DNA of 64,000 nt, from NCBI GenBank assembly GCA_964543475.1, contig CAZIYJ010000012.1:33085-97084 (forward strand), given 5' to 3'. The notes under the pieces are model-generated. The model was not told the DNA's origin. It was given only the letters and a program-made list of their open reading frames with translations, and did no database searches. The stretch comes from JAYSYM01 sp964543475 (GTDB lineage: Bacteria; Bdellovibrionota; Bdellovibrionia; Bdellovibrionales; JAMPXM01). Numbering within the stretch: the first letter of the stretch is position 1; each line of letters starts with the position of its first letter. The position numbers were made by a program, and so were the translations under genes. Positions 25,659-34,281 of the stretch are shown in pieces.

Positions 25659-26965
25659 TAAGCCAAAGGTTTAAAGTATTTCTTTGTGCGATTTTTTTGG
25701 CAATCGCATTTACTTGGTCAAGTCGATTGATCCAAGAGTCTTCTCGAGCGAAATTTACTTCGATCATGTGTGAATCCGTTGCAAATTACCTAGAAACTGG
25801 AAGCTTAAGGCCGGCCTACGAAGTCATGAGCTTCAGCACTTCGCGCATGTATCCGGGCAGTTGCGTAACGATTGCAGATCAAGGTCGCAAGTTCTCCCCT
25901 GCATGTATCGATACGGTTAAAAGTTATGAGACTCATAGCTGCTTGGTAGCTGGTAACAAAGGGGTCAGAGCAGAAGCTCACTATCCCATTTCACGGTTTT
26001 TCAGCATGAACTTCATTCTTATAGCAGCGACTATTTTCTCAATATCGCTCATGCTGATGACTGCTTTATCAAAATTCGCTGCGGCCATCCGCAAAGAAAT
26101 GGATCAATCGGTTGCTAGGCTTTTCGAGAATCAAACACAGCCAGCAAGCTTAAGTGATCGGATATTAAGAACAGTGGGCGCATCGAATAAAATTCAAGCA
26201 AATACACAAAACTTAGAGCGGTCGATCTCGGCCTTCAAACTCAAACTGAAGCGAGAAGCTGAGCTTCGCGCCATTCAGGATGAAATTAGCGAGCGAAATA
26301 ATAATTATATTTCGAAGGCAGTTCAAATTCGTCATGATATGGCTGCACCAATTGGAGCTCTTATTTCATTGAAGCCAAAATTACAAACCGACTTTGCGGC
26401 AACCCAGATGATGAATGAATCTATTCGCAGGTTAAAACTGATGATGGACGATCTCTCAACAGTGACCCGTGAGACATTTTTTCTTCGTCCTGAATTAATT
26501 CAAGCTGTTGTCGACGAAGTGGTCTCGCATTTGTCTCCTCAGATAGATAGCAGCCGGACTAAAATTATTGTCCAATCGCAGAGGCACGACATCATTGCTG
26601 CAATCGATGCCGAGAAAATGAAACGTCTGCTGACGAACCTAATCATCAACGCAATAGAGGCGTCAGCAAAAGTAATAATCATTAAAGTAGATTCAAAATC
26701 TGATCTAGTTCAGATCGACTTGATCGATAATGGAACAGGAGTTCCCGCAGAAATAAGACACGCTCTCTTTAAAAAAGGTTCCAGTTACGGAAAGCCTGCT
26801 GGAAATGGGCTAGGTCTATACTATGCGAAGGAGACATTGCGAGCGTGGCACGGTGACGTCGAGATAGAACACTTAACAGTTGGAACGAAGCTTCGAATTC
26901 GATTGCCGACTCTGTCGCTCGACCCTGAATTCAGTCAGTCCGCGGACCACTCATATCAACTTTAA
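25655..26965 (+). CDS. Membrane sensor histidine kinase
   Basis: A 436-residue kinase whose start overlaps the YcaO-like stop. Membrane helices at about residues 7-24 and 117-139 enclose a periplasmic sensor domain of some 90 residues with cysteines at 39, 70, 84 and 96, likely disulfide-bonded. The phospho-acceptor is His227 in QIRHDMAAP. The ATPase domain has the N box NLIINAIEAS, G1 DNGTGVP and G2 GNGLGLYY. No response regulator lies next to it. With the binding protein in the same operon, the sensor may read a peptide-bound state in the periplasm. Confidence 0.88.
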   Translation: MISQRFKVFLCAIFLAIAFTWSSRLIQESSRAKFTSIMCESVANYLETGSLRPAYEVMSFSTSRMYPGSCVTIADQGRKFSPACIDTVKSYETHSCLVAGNKGVRAEAHYPISRFFSMNFILIAATIFSISLMLMTALSKFAAAIRKEMDQSVARLFENQTQPASLSDRILRTVGASNKIQANTQNLERSISAFKLKLKREAELRAIQDEISERNNNYISKAVQIRHDMAAPIGALISLKPKLQTDFAATQMMNESIRRLKLMMDDLSTVTRETFFLRPELIQAVVDEVVSHLSPQIDSSRTKIIVQSQRHDIIAAIDAEKMKRLLTNLIINAIEASAKVIIIKVDSKSDLVQIDLIDNGTGVPAEIRHALFKKGSSYGKPAGNGLGLYYAKETLRAWHGDVEIEHLTVGTKLRIRLPTLSLDPEFSQSADHSYQL

Positions 26966-27673
26966 AAGATACTCTCTAGTAACCTGTTCGAGCCCAAGAT
27001 ATAGGGCATCTGCAATTAAAGCATGGCCGATTGAGACTTCGGCGATGATTGGGATTTCTTTTACTAAGTGATTCAGGTTTTTTAAACTGAGGTCGTGGCC
27101 GGCGTTGATTTCGAGGCCGAGAGCGTGCGCGCGATAGGCGGTATCTTTGTACTCAGCGGTCACTTTGGATTGCAAAGGAGTTCCGAAGGCGTCAGCGTAG
27201 TCTTCGGTGTAGAGTTCGATGCGGTCGCAGCCGAGTTTTACAAGAGTAGCAAAGTCAGCGTCAGAGGTTCCGGGATCTACGAAGACTGATGATCGCACTC
27301 CCCACTTCTTTAACGACGCTAAAACTCCAGCTAGTTGTTTTTCGTTTGCAGAAATATTCCAACCTGCGTTGCTTGTGATTGCTTCAGGGGGATCAGGCAC
27401 TAACGTGCACTGAGCAGGTCGAACTTCGTCGATCATCTTCATGAAATCATCTGAAGGATAACCTTCAACGTTTAACTCAACTGAAATTGCTTTTTTGAGT
27501 GCGTAGACATCTGTTTTGCGGATGTGTCGCTCGTCGGGCCGCGGATGAACGGTAATTCCATGCGCGCCAAACTTTATTAGATCAAGACTCACCTGCAAAA
27601 CATCGGGATTGTTTTTGCCGCGAGAGTTCCGAAGTGTTGCAACCTTGTTTACATTAACGCTGAGTTTGGTCAT
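26951..27673 (-). CDS. pdxJ: Pyridoxine 5'-phosphate synthase
   Basis: PdxJ condenses 3-amino-2-oxopropyl phosphate and deoxyxylulose 5-phosphate in vitamin B6 synthesis. Seen: the N-terminal LSVNVNKVATLRNSRG, GITVHPRPDERHI with the catalytic His and Arg residues, LVPDPPEA, and late NAGHDLSLKNL and EVSIGHALI motifs, all as in PdxJ. The 240-residue length is normal. It converges on the histidine kinase gene, overlapping it by 15 bases, and no other B6 gene is in the window. Confidence 0.96.
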   Translation of the reverse strand: MTKLSVNVNKVATLRNSRGKNNPDVLQVSLDLIKFGAHGITVHPRPDERHIRKTDVYALKKAISVELNVEGYPSDDFMKMIDEVRPAQCTLVPDPPEAITSNAGWNISANEKQLAGVLASLKKWGVRSSVFVDPGTSDADFATLVKLGCDRIELYTEDYADAFGTPLQSKVTAEYKDTAYRAHALGLEINAGHDLSLKNLNHLVKEIPIIAEVSIGHALIADALYLGLEQVTREYLLKLI

Positions 27674-27889
27674 TGTGAGCCCCGACTGTTGGTTGAATAG
27701 CTATGCCTTTGTCGGTGAAAGATTGCAATGCCGACGCTGATCTGACTTTTGAATTTATAGGATTTTAGTCGAGTTTCTTGCCATTAGAGAGCGAGTTTAC
27801 AGTCTAGTTTTGTGCTTTACGGCAAACCTTTGCGCTCTAGTTATGCAGTTTTCCAAGGGATTTTCCGATTTTAAAGTGTGGAGGACTCT

Positions 27890-29320
27890 ATGAGCAACTT
27901 AGCTAAAACACAACAGGATGAAATCCTGGTACCGCAAATGCCAAAACTGATTGTAGTTCGACAAGATCGAGTCACTGTTGACGATCTTCAGACTATCATC
28001 CGAACTAAAGATGGTGATTTCAACGTCATCGACTTCAGCCCGTTCGGCTTAGCTGTGTTTACGAAAGAAGATTTGACCGATAAATCTTATATCGCGTCTT
28101 TTGTGGTGCAGAATGTTGAGATCGAACAAATTGAAATCAAAAAAGTTCGCTCAGAAAAATATTTCCACAACGAGCACGACGGCTACAAAACTGCTTTTGC
28201 AATTACCGGCAATCCAATTTCGATGGAGCGAGCGGTAGCAGTCCGAAAAACAACTGAAGTTCTTTCTGAACACTTAGCTCAGGTTTCCGCTCCACAAGTC
28301 CCTGACGCTTTTAAACTTGTTTCTTATGAAATCACAAACTGGTTAGCGAAGTTACAATCTCTTGTAAATTCACTTGAGAAATCTTCGTTCGAGCATTCGC
28401 GAACGTATCTCGAACCATATGAAGCAGTTGTCACTGAAATGGTGGCTCATTACATCGAGAGCAACATCTATCCACTCTATTCAAAAATCCAACACATTGT
28501 TGAGGGGCTCGACTCTCAAACTGTAAAAAGCTCGTTCGTTTTCTTTAGAGAACAAGTTGGGCCATATCTTTACCAATCAGCATATGCAAACCGCGCATAC
28601 ACTAAACCACGCGGATATGCAGGCGACTTTGAGATGATGAAGAGCGTCTATAATAACGAACAGCGCGGCCAGAGTCTATTCGGTCGCTGCGTTGAACGTT
28701 ATTTCGTAAATGTTCCAGAGTCTCAAGCGGTCCGCAATAGAGGCAGATACTTACAAGGCAAGATCATCAACTTTATTCAAAGCAACCCGGGTCGCCCTCA
28801 TCGCTTTTTGTCACTCGCCTGCGGCCCAGCAATGGAAATTCAATACTTGATACAAGAAAATCCCGAGCTTCTTACTGAAGATGTTGAGATCTATTTCGTA
28901 GATCAGGACACCGAGGCTTTGAAAGAATGTCAAAAACGCATTGAGCTACTCGGACGACAATTTAAAGTAAAAGCTAAGTTCAGATTTCACAATTGGGCAG
29001 TAAAGAACATAATCGAAAATGGTCTACAAGTCCCTGAACTCAGCATGATCTATACAGCAGGCCTGTTTGACTACTTATCCGATGCTGTAGCGTCTTACGC
29101 AGCTCAACGATTATTTACGAATGTACTTCCAGGTGGAGAGCTTATCATTGGCAACTTCGATATTTCGGCTCCGAATCGCTTTGGAATGTCACTCGTAACC
29201 GATTGGCACTTAATTTACCGCACGCCGAGAGATCTAGAACGTTTATTTGGGAAACTCGGCAATTTCACAGTAGAAAAAGAAAGTCTCGGCATCAACTTAT
29301 TTGCGTCACTGAAGAAGTAG
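27890..29320 (+). CDS. Class I SAM methyltransferase with N-terminal PilZ-like region
   Basis: The ATG at 27890 is set by GTGTGGAGG just upstream. The first 110 residues look like a small beta-rich PilZ-like domain. A helical middle follows, with the conserved KPRGYAGDFEMM motif. The C-terminal half is a Rossmann methyltransferase: SLACGPAMEI binds SAM, YFVDQDTEAL has the acidic residue, and YTAGLFDYLSD follows. The RGYAGD motif is also found in enzymes of the 3-hydroxy fatty acid methyl ester signal group (PhcB type), but I am not sure of that link. It is cotranscribed with the adenylate cyclase gene 17 bases downstream. Confidence 0.78.
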   Translation: MSNLAKTQQDEILVPQMPKLIVVRQDRVTVDDLQTIIRTKDGDFNVIDFSPFGLAVFTKEDLTDKSYIASFVVQNVEIEQIEIKKVRSEKYFHNEHDGYKTAFAITGNPISMERAVAVRKTTEVLSEHLAQVSAPQVPDAFKLVSYEITNWLAKLQSLVNSLEKSSFEHSRTYLEPYEAVVTEMVAHYIESNIYPLYSKIQHIVEGLDSQTVKSSFVFFREQVGPYLYQSAYANRAYTKPRGYAGDFEMMKSVYNNEQRGQSLFGRCVERYFVNVPESQAVRNRGRYLQGKIINFIQSNPGRPHRFLSLACGPAMEIQYLIQENPELLTEDVEIYFVDQDTEALKECQKRIELLGRQFKVKAKFRFHNWAVKNIIENGLQVPELSMIYTAGLFDYLSDAVASYAAQRLFTNVLPGGELIIGNFDISAPNRFGMSLVTDWHLIYRTPRDLERLFGKLGNFTVEKESLGINLFASLKK

Positions 29321-29336
29321 GATACTTAACAAGATT

Positions 29337-30797
29337 ATGATTCCCAAAAAGCTACTCGACAATCAAGTCGAAGAAACTTTGCTAAAGGAAACGCGCGAAA
29401 CATTCGCGACTGGTTTCCTATTCGCACCGTTTCTGTATCTTGGCTTTTGGGCAGTAGATTGCTTCTATGCTCCCGATCAAATGTGGAAGTTCCTTGGGCT
29501 TCGAGTTACACACGGTCTCTTTGTTGCAGGATTGTATTTCTACTTCAAACAGCCGAGATCACTGCGACAATATCAAATAGCGGGAGCTAGCTGGGCCGCA
29601 ATCGCGAGTAACTTGATTACTATCATGATACTTATGACTTCAGGCCCTGCCTCAATTTATTATGCCGGCCTAAATCTAGTTGCTCTACTAGCGATCTTCT
29701 TCATACCGTATAGACCTAAAGTTCAATGGTTTGCCCTTGCCACAATCTTTATCCCTTACTTAATTGGATGCGGCCTTCAAGTTACTAGAGACAATTTTAC
29801 TACCTACGTAGCCAACTCCGCATTTGTATTCGGGACCGTATTAATTGGGGTCGTCATCAAGAAAGTTCAATTCCGCACTCGAATTAAAGAAGTAGAGGCG
29901 CAGCTTGCCCTTGCAAGCGAAGTTGCAGATCGCGAAGAGGTTATTCAAGTAAAGACCACGGAAAATGTAAAGCTCTCGAGACTTAGCAACCAATTTAGCC
30001 CACAGGTTGTAGAAGCAATTCGCACTGGCGCTCTTGAGCTTTCAGTAAGCGCAAAGAGAAGTTTAATATCGACTATTTTTATCGACATCGTAAATTCGAC
30101 TGAGCGAGTTGTCCGAGTCGACAATGCAAAAGTAAACAAAGTAATTGGAATGTTTTTAGAAGATACGGCTCGTATTCTCCTTAAGTACGATATCACTATC
30201 GACAAATTCTTAGGCGATGGAATTCTAGCTTTTGCCAACGATCCCGTGCGCCACTCCGATTTCGTTGAGCGAACAGTTCGAGCTGCAATGGAAATTCGGG
30301 AACGGATAAGTAGCCGGCAAGAAGAATATGAAAATCTTTGGATGAACAAGTTAGAAATTCGCATTGGGATTGCTCATGGTTACGCAAATGTGGGCTTCTA
30401 CGGAAACGAAAAGCTTTACAAATGCTATACAGCCATCGGACCAGTAGTGAATTTGGCTTGTCGTCTGTCGGCGGCTGCTGATCCTAATGAAATCCTGATT
30501 ACTCACGACGTGTTCGAAAATATGCCTACTTCGCAGTTTGTGACAGCATCAAAAGGTAAACTGACCCTCAAGGGGTTCGAGCAGGATTTGATCAAATGCT
30601 ATTCGATTGATGGTTACGCCGGAAATAATAAGGCAGTCGACAAGTTTGAAGACGACTTGGAGTGTTCGAATTGCCATCAAGGTATCTTCTATCTGGCTTC
30701 GAACGACAAAGGCCAGTTTGTATTTAAATGCCGGCATTGCGGCTTTGTTCAAGAGCAAGAAGAAGCCTCAGCTTCCCTTATAAAGCGCGCAAGCTAA
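29337..30797 (+). CDS. Membrane class III adenylate/guanylate cyclase with C-terminal zinc ribbon
   Basis: About six membrane helices fill residues 20-185. A short linker leads to a class III cyclase domain: metal-binding Asp in TIFIDIVNST, the second Asp in DKFLGDGILAF with the lysine typical of ATP cyclases, and YTAIGPVVNLACRL with the transition-state Asn and Arg. One usual Asp is Pro in that last motif. The C-terminus has CSNCHQ and CRHCGF, a zinc ribbon not usual in this family. It likely makes cAMP in response to a membrane signal. Confidence 0.85.
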   Translation: MIPKKLLDNQVEETLLKETRETFATGFLFAPFLYLGFWAVDCFYAPDQMWKFLGLRVTHGLFVAGLYFYFKQPRSLRQYQIAGASWAAIASNLITIMILMTSGPASIYYAGLNLVALLAIFFIPYRPKVQWFALATIFIPYLIGCGLQVTRDNFTTYVANSAFVFGTVLIGVVIKKVQFRTRIKEVEAQLALASEVADREEVIQVKTTENVKLSRLSNQFSPQVVEAIRTGALELSVSAKRSLISTIFIDIVNSTERVVRVDNAKVNKVIGMFLEDTARILLKYDITIDKFLGDGILAFANDPVRHSDFVERTVRAAMEIRERISSRQEEYENLWMNKLEIRIGIAHGYANVGFYGNEKLYKCYTAIGPVVNLACRLSAAADPNEILITHDVFENMPTSQFVTASKGKLTLKGFEQDLIKCYSIDGYAGNNKAVDKFEDDLECSNCHQGIFYLASNDKGQFVFKCRHCGFVQEQEEASASLIKRAS

Positions 30798-30831
30798 AGT
30801 CATTGCCTCCCAACCCACCGCAAGCTAAAGT
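30788..30831 (+). repeat. Two 13-base direct repeats at the end of the cyclase gene
   Basis: CGCAAGCTAAAGT occurs at 30788-30800, covering the cyclase stop codon, and again at 30819-30831, just before the hisS ribosome binding site. It may reflect a small local duplication. Confidence 0.5.
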
Positions 30832-30854
30832 TTGCTTCTTTAGGAGCAAATCAC

Positions 30855-32114
30855 ATGAGCAAGCTACAACCAGTACGAGGTACGAGAGATCTGTTGGCCG
30901 ATGAGGCGCGCAGGCATCGACATGTGGTTGAGACGTCGCTTGAGGTGGCGCAGCTTTATGGGTTTGAGCCGATTGAGACGCCGATTTTAGAACCGGTCGC
31001 GGTGTTTTCGCGAACGCTTGGTGATACTTCCGACATCGTGACAAAGCAGATGTACAACTTCACTGATAAAGGTGGCGACGAAGTAGTGCTTCGACCTGAG
31101 GGTACCGCCGGTGTTGCGCGTGCGTTTATCAACGCTGGTCTTGCGCAGAATACTCCCGTGAAAGTTATGTACTCGGGCCCGATGTTTCGATACGAGCGGC
31201 CACAAAAAGGTCGCTATCGACAGTTTTCGCAAATGGGCGTTGAGTTACTCGGAAGCGATAAGCCTCAGGCTGATATTGAAGTACTAGCTATGGGTGCCCA
31301 AATCCTGAAGACGCTGGGCCTCACCGAGCCGAAACTGCTAATCAATACGATCGGTGATAAAGAGTCGCGCGCAAAATATCGCGACGCCCTTGTTGCCTAT
31401 TTTAAAACGCGCATCTCAGAACTAAGTGAAGATTCGAAATCTCGTCTCGAGAAAAATCCGTTAAGGATTTTGGATTCAAAAGACGAGGGTGATCGAAAAG
31501 TTTTGCAAAACGCGCCTGCGTTCGAAAAGTTTTTGAATGAAGAGTCAAAAACGTTTTTTGCAAAGGTACTCGAAGGCCTAAAAGCTCTCGGCATCGCCTA
31601 CGAAGTCGACCCAATGCTCGTTCGCGGTCTCGATTACTACTGCCACACCGTCTTTGAGTTCACGACGACGACACTAGGCTCACAGAACGCAGTTCTAAGC
31701 GGTGGCCGATACGATCAACTGATTGAAGATATGGGTGGCCCTTACACACCAGGCGTTGGCTGGGCTGCGGGAGTTGATCGATTAGCGATGATGCTCGAGT
31801 CTACTCCTCCGCAAAAATCGATCGTTTCGATCATTCCAGCAAGTGAAGGTCAGGAAGAGTTCGCACTTAAACTGATGCAACAACTTCGTGAGAGCGGAAT
31901 CGCAACCGACATGGCCTACTCTGGCAACATGGGTAAGCGCATGAAGAGAGCTGATAAGATCAACTCTCCCCTTGCTGTGATCATCGGCGAAGACGAAATA
32001 AAAAATGGCTCAGCTACAGTAAAAGATCTAAAGGCCGGCACACAACAGACGGTTCGGTTTGATGAACTCGCTGAAAAGCTTGGCCGCATGAGCAGCGCCC
32101 GCACAAGCCGATAG
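30855..32114 (+). CDS. hisS: Histidyl-tRNA synthetase
   Basis: Class II aminoacyl-tRNA synthetase. Seen: PVRGTRDLL at the N-terminus, motif 2 region MYSGPMFRYERPQKGRYRQF, the HisA signature LVRGLDYYCHTVFEF and motif 3 AAGVDRLAMML, then the C-terminal anticodon-binding domain with YSGNMGKRMKRADK. The 419-residue length is normal. AGGAG lies nine bases before the ATG. Confidence 0.97.
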   Translation: MSKLQPVRGTRDLLADEARRHRHVVETSLEVAQLYGFEPIETPILEPVAVFSRTLGDTSDIVTKQMYNFTDKGGDEVVLRPEGTAGVARAFINAGLAQNTPVKVMYSGPMFRYERPQKGRYRQFSQMGVELLGSDKPQADIEVLAMGAQILKTLGLTEPKLLINTIGDKESRAKYRDALVAYFKTRISELSEDSKSRLEKNPLRILDSKDEGDRKVLQNAPAFEKFLNEESKTFFAKVLEGLKALGIAYEVDPMLVRGLDYYCHTVFEFTTTTLGSQNAVLSGGRYDQLIEDMGGPYTPGVGWAAGVDRLAMMLESTPPQKSIVSIIPASEGQEEFALKLMQQLRESGIATDMAYSGNMGKRMKRADKINSPLAVIIGEDEIKNGSATVKDLKAGTQQTVRFDELAEKLGRMSSARTSR

Positions 32115-32251
32115 GTAATCAAGAATACCTATCAAAAAACGACAGCAAACCTGAATAAAATTCAGACCCAATTGGATTTTGCCTTGAATCCGAGCGAGGC
32201 GAAGAGATCTTTGGTAGGGTCTCTCCATTCTCATTGCCGAATGGAGCCCTA

Positions 32252-33007
32252 ATGCGAACTTTCGTTTTACTTGCGATAACTCTTTCTTCTATCGTCGCCT
32301 CTGCGCAAAACAACGCCGATCAAAATGTCGCCCTTAAGTCGATGCGCGAAATGTATAACGGAACTTTTATTAACGATGTCGATGGCTCAGCTCGAGCAGC
32401 GATCGCAGACGGAAAACTTGTGATCGAGCTCGCGGGCGATATCGCAAAGAGCCTTTTGTACAACATCCCGGAAGCAAAAGAGCAGATTCAGTGGATCCCT
32501 GCTGACAAAGGTTCATCTTGGTCGAACTACTTCGTGCGAACTGGCTCGAGCATACGCTGCGGGCATTACTCAAAGGACCTACTTGCCGATCCATTTCCAC
32601 GCCTACGCTGCCGACTGACCGTTGATTCAGATGGCGCAGTAAAGGCCTTTGGTGACCGTGCGACCGGCAAATCTGAATCACACAATAGCAAGTATTTGGA
32701 CATGTTCTATGGCGACCTCGGCGGAACAACTGGCCCAAGCGGCACGTACGACTTCATGAAAAATAAGTCACCCGCACAAGTTCATCTTCAAGTTTTCGGA
32801 CAACCAGCTCTGGATCTATTCAATCAAATGACAAACGTTCCAGAAACTGATGACAACATGGGCCCGATAAAAACTAAAATGAAACGCGCCCGACAAATTT
32901 GGTGCGCAAAGATGAGCTCACCAGATGGTTTCTCTGATGACCCTGCAAAGAGTGTTAAGTGCCGAATCGCTCTAAACTCAAAGGGCAATGCGATTAAAGA
33001 TCAGTAG
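32252..33007 (+). CDS. Exported protein of unknown function
   Basis: The ATG at 32252 is chosen because GGAG lies five bases upstream and it gives a clean signal peptide ending ASA near residue 18; the frame opens earlier at a TTG at 32234. The mature protein is about 230 residues with several cysteines (RCGHYS, LRCRLTV, IWCAKM, VKCRIAL) that may form disulfides. Two segments, one near the middle and one at the end, each have a Cys-Arg-hydrophobic pattern, suggesting a repeated fold. I recognise no family. Confidence 0.72.
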   Translation: MRTFVLLAITLSSIVASAQNNADQNVALKSMREMYNGTFINDVDGSARAAIADGKLVIELAGDIAKSLLYNIPEAKEQIQWIPADKGSSWSNYFVRTGSSIRCGHYSKDLLADPFPRLRCRLTVDSDGAVKAFGDRATGKSESHNSKYLDMFYGDLGGTTGPSGTYDFMKNKSPAQVHLQVFGQPALDLFNQMTNVPETDDNMGPIKTKMKRARQIWCAKMSSPDGFSDDPAKSVKCRIALNSKGNAIKDQ

Positions 33008-33024
33008 GCTGTAGCCTTTCGGAA

Positions 33025-33056
33025 TAAAAAAAGCCCACTCTTTCGAGCGGGCTTTT
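33025..33056. terminator. Bidirectional intrinsic terminator
   Basis: AAAAAAGCCCACTC at the left and GAGCGGGCTTTT at the right form a stem of about nine pairs with one A-C mismatch, flanked by an A-run and a T-run. It lies between convergent genes and can serve both. Confidence 0.85.
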
Positions 33057-33085
33057 CGTAGTTTTAATTTCTTAAAAAGAAACTA

Positions 33086-33442
33086 TTACTTCAAGTGCTT
33101 GCCGATGAGTTTAGTCATCTCAAACATGTTTACAGATTTTTTGCCGAATACTTCTTGAAGTTTCGCGTCTGCATTGATGTTGCGACGATTTTTAGCATCT
33201 TGAAGATTGTGCTTCTTGATGTACTGCCAAAGTTTTTTAACAACTTCAGTGCGTGGTACGTTGCCGTTACCGATAACTGCACCGAGTGCTGAGCTAACAG
33301 TAAGTGGCTTCATGAACGCAGCAGAAGGCTTGCGCTTGCCAGCAGTTTTCTTAGTAGCTGCTTTCTTAGTAGCTTTTTTAGGAGCTGCTTTCTTAGTTGT
33401 TTTCTTTGCAGCTTTCTTCGTAGCTTTTTTCTTCTTAGCCAA
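33086..33442 (-). CDS. SWIB-domain protein with histone H1-like lysine tail
   Basis: The start is the TTG at 33442, set by AAGGGG six bases upstream; the frame opens further up but that region is not conserved in character. Residues 2-36 are a Lys/Ala/Thr tail (KKATKKAAKKTTKKAA-like repeats) like histone H1 or bacterial Hc1. The rest is a SWIB/MDM2 domain: MKPLTVSSALGAVIG, PRTEVVKKLWQYIKKH and LQEVFGKKSVNMFEMTKLIGKHL. SWIB proteins of this shape occur in Chlamydia and Bdellovibrio relatives and probably bind DNA or chromatin-like nucleoid. Confidence 0.88.
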   Translation of the reverse strand: MAKKKKATKKAAKKTTKKAAPKKATKKAATKKTAGKRKPSAAFMKPLTVSSALGAVIGNGNVPRTEVVKKLWQYIKKHNLQDAKNRRNINADAKLQEVFGKKSVNMFEMTKLIGKHLK

Positions 33443-33517
33443 TTTCGACCCCTTTGTTGGTGAAAAACAATAACCTTGTGACACAAGAGTTTGCCGAATA
33501 GAGGAAAAAATCAAGCA

Positions 33518-34177
33518 TTAGAGTGAGTTTTCCTCGGAGAAATCGATTATTTCTTCATTTTGCAGAGAGAAAACCCCTGTTTTTGCCTGTAGACCGAGCG
33601 CAACCATCACTTCGGCGACCTTATTTGCCCTCACAGGAGTGTATTGTTTGAGGGGACCGACGAGAAATTGACGATACAAAGGGGCCATCAAAATGGCCAT
33701 TTTCTCGAGGGGGCGGCTCTCTTTTCGCTCGCCGATCAACAAGCTCGGCCGCAAAATTACCACCGATTCAAAGCCAAGATCTTTGATATCTCTCTCGGTT
33801 TCTCCCTTGATCCGACTATAAAATACCTTCGAATTTTCGTCAGCACCGAGGGCACTTACCAGCACAAACGTTCGCACGCCTGCCCGTTTCGCCGCCCGCG
33901 CAAACGCCAACACATAATCATGATCGACCGTCTTAAACGCCTTTTGACTACCCGCCGCTTTGATTGTTGTCCCCAATGCGCAGAGGGCAACGTCGCAAGA
34001 CGGAAGCTGCTCGGTATCGAGGGCGCCAAAGGTAATAACGACCTGATTCAGCTTTGGGTGTGAAGGGAGTGATTTGCGAGCAACACTCACCACCTGATGT
34101 ACTTCAGGTGAGTCGAGTAGCAATCTCAAAGCGTGAGAGCCAATTAATCCGGTCGCGCCAGCAATTAAGCATTTCAT
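33518..34177 (-). CDS. NAD(P)-binding Rossmann protein, short-chain/NmrA-like
   Basis: From the ATG at 34177 the protein starts with the dinucleotide-binding motif LIAGATGLIGSHALRLLL. Further on are CALGTTIKAAGS, VSALGADENS and YSRIKGETER, with the Tyr-x-x-x-Lys spaced as in atypical SDR proteins, close to the HTATIP2/YwnB group. Function unknown. The frame opens upstream at 34228, but the family begins at this ATG. It is divergent from the acetyl-CoA synthetase gene. Confidence 0.8.
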   Translation of the reverse strand: MKCLIAGATGLIGSHALRLLLDSPEVHQVVSVARKSLPSHPKLNQVVITFGALDTEQLPSCDVALCALGTTIKAAGSQKAFKTVDHDYVLAFARAAKRAGVRTFVLVSALGADENSKVFYSRIKGETERDIKDLGFESVVILRPSLLIGERKESRPLEKMAILMAPLYRQFLVGPLKQYTPVRANKVAEVMVALGLQAKTGVFSLQNEEIIDFSEENSL

Positions 34178-34281
34178 AGTTAAAAACGTACTTTGATCAT
34201 GGAGCGATGTCATTAACCTTGATCTCAAACCGATTTCGAATTGAGATTAGAGGGCGCAAATACTTTGGAGGCTACCCTCAA

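Noticed and set aside
21935..26965. Genomic island around HicAB and the YcaO operon
   Set aside because: No integrase, tRNA, direct repeats or clear shift in base composition mark the borders; only the accessory gene content suggests it.
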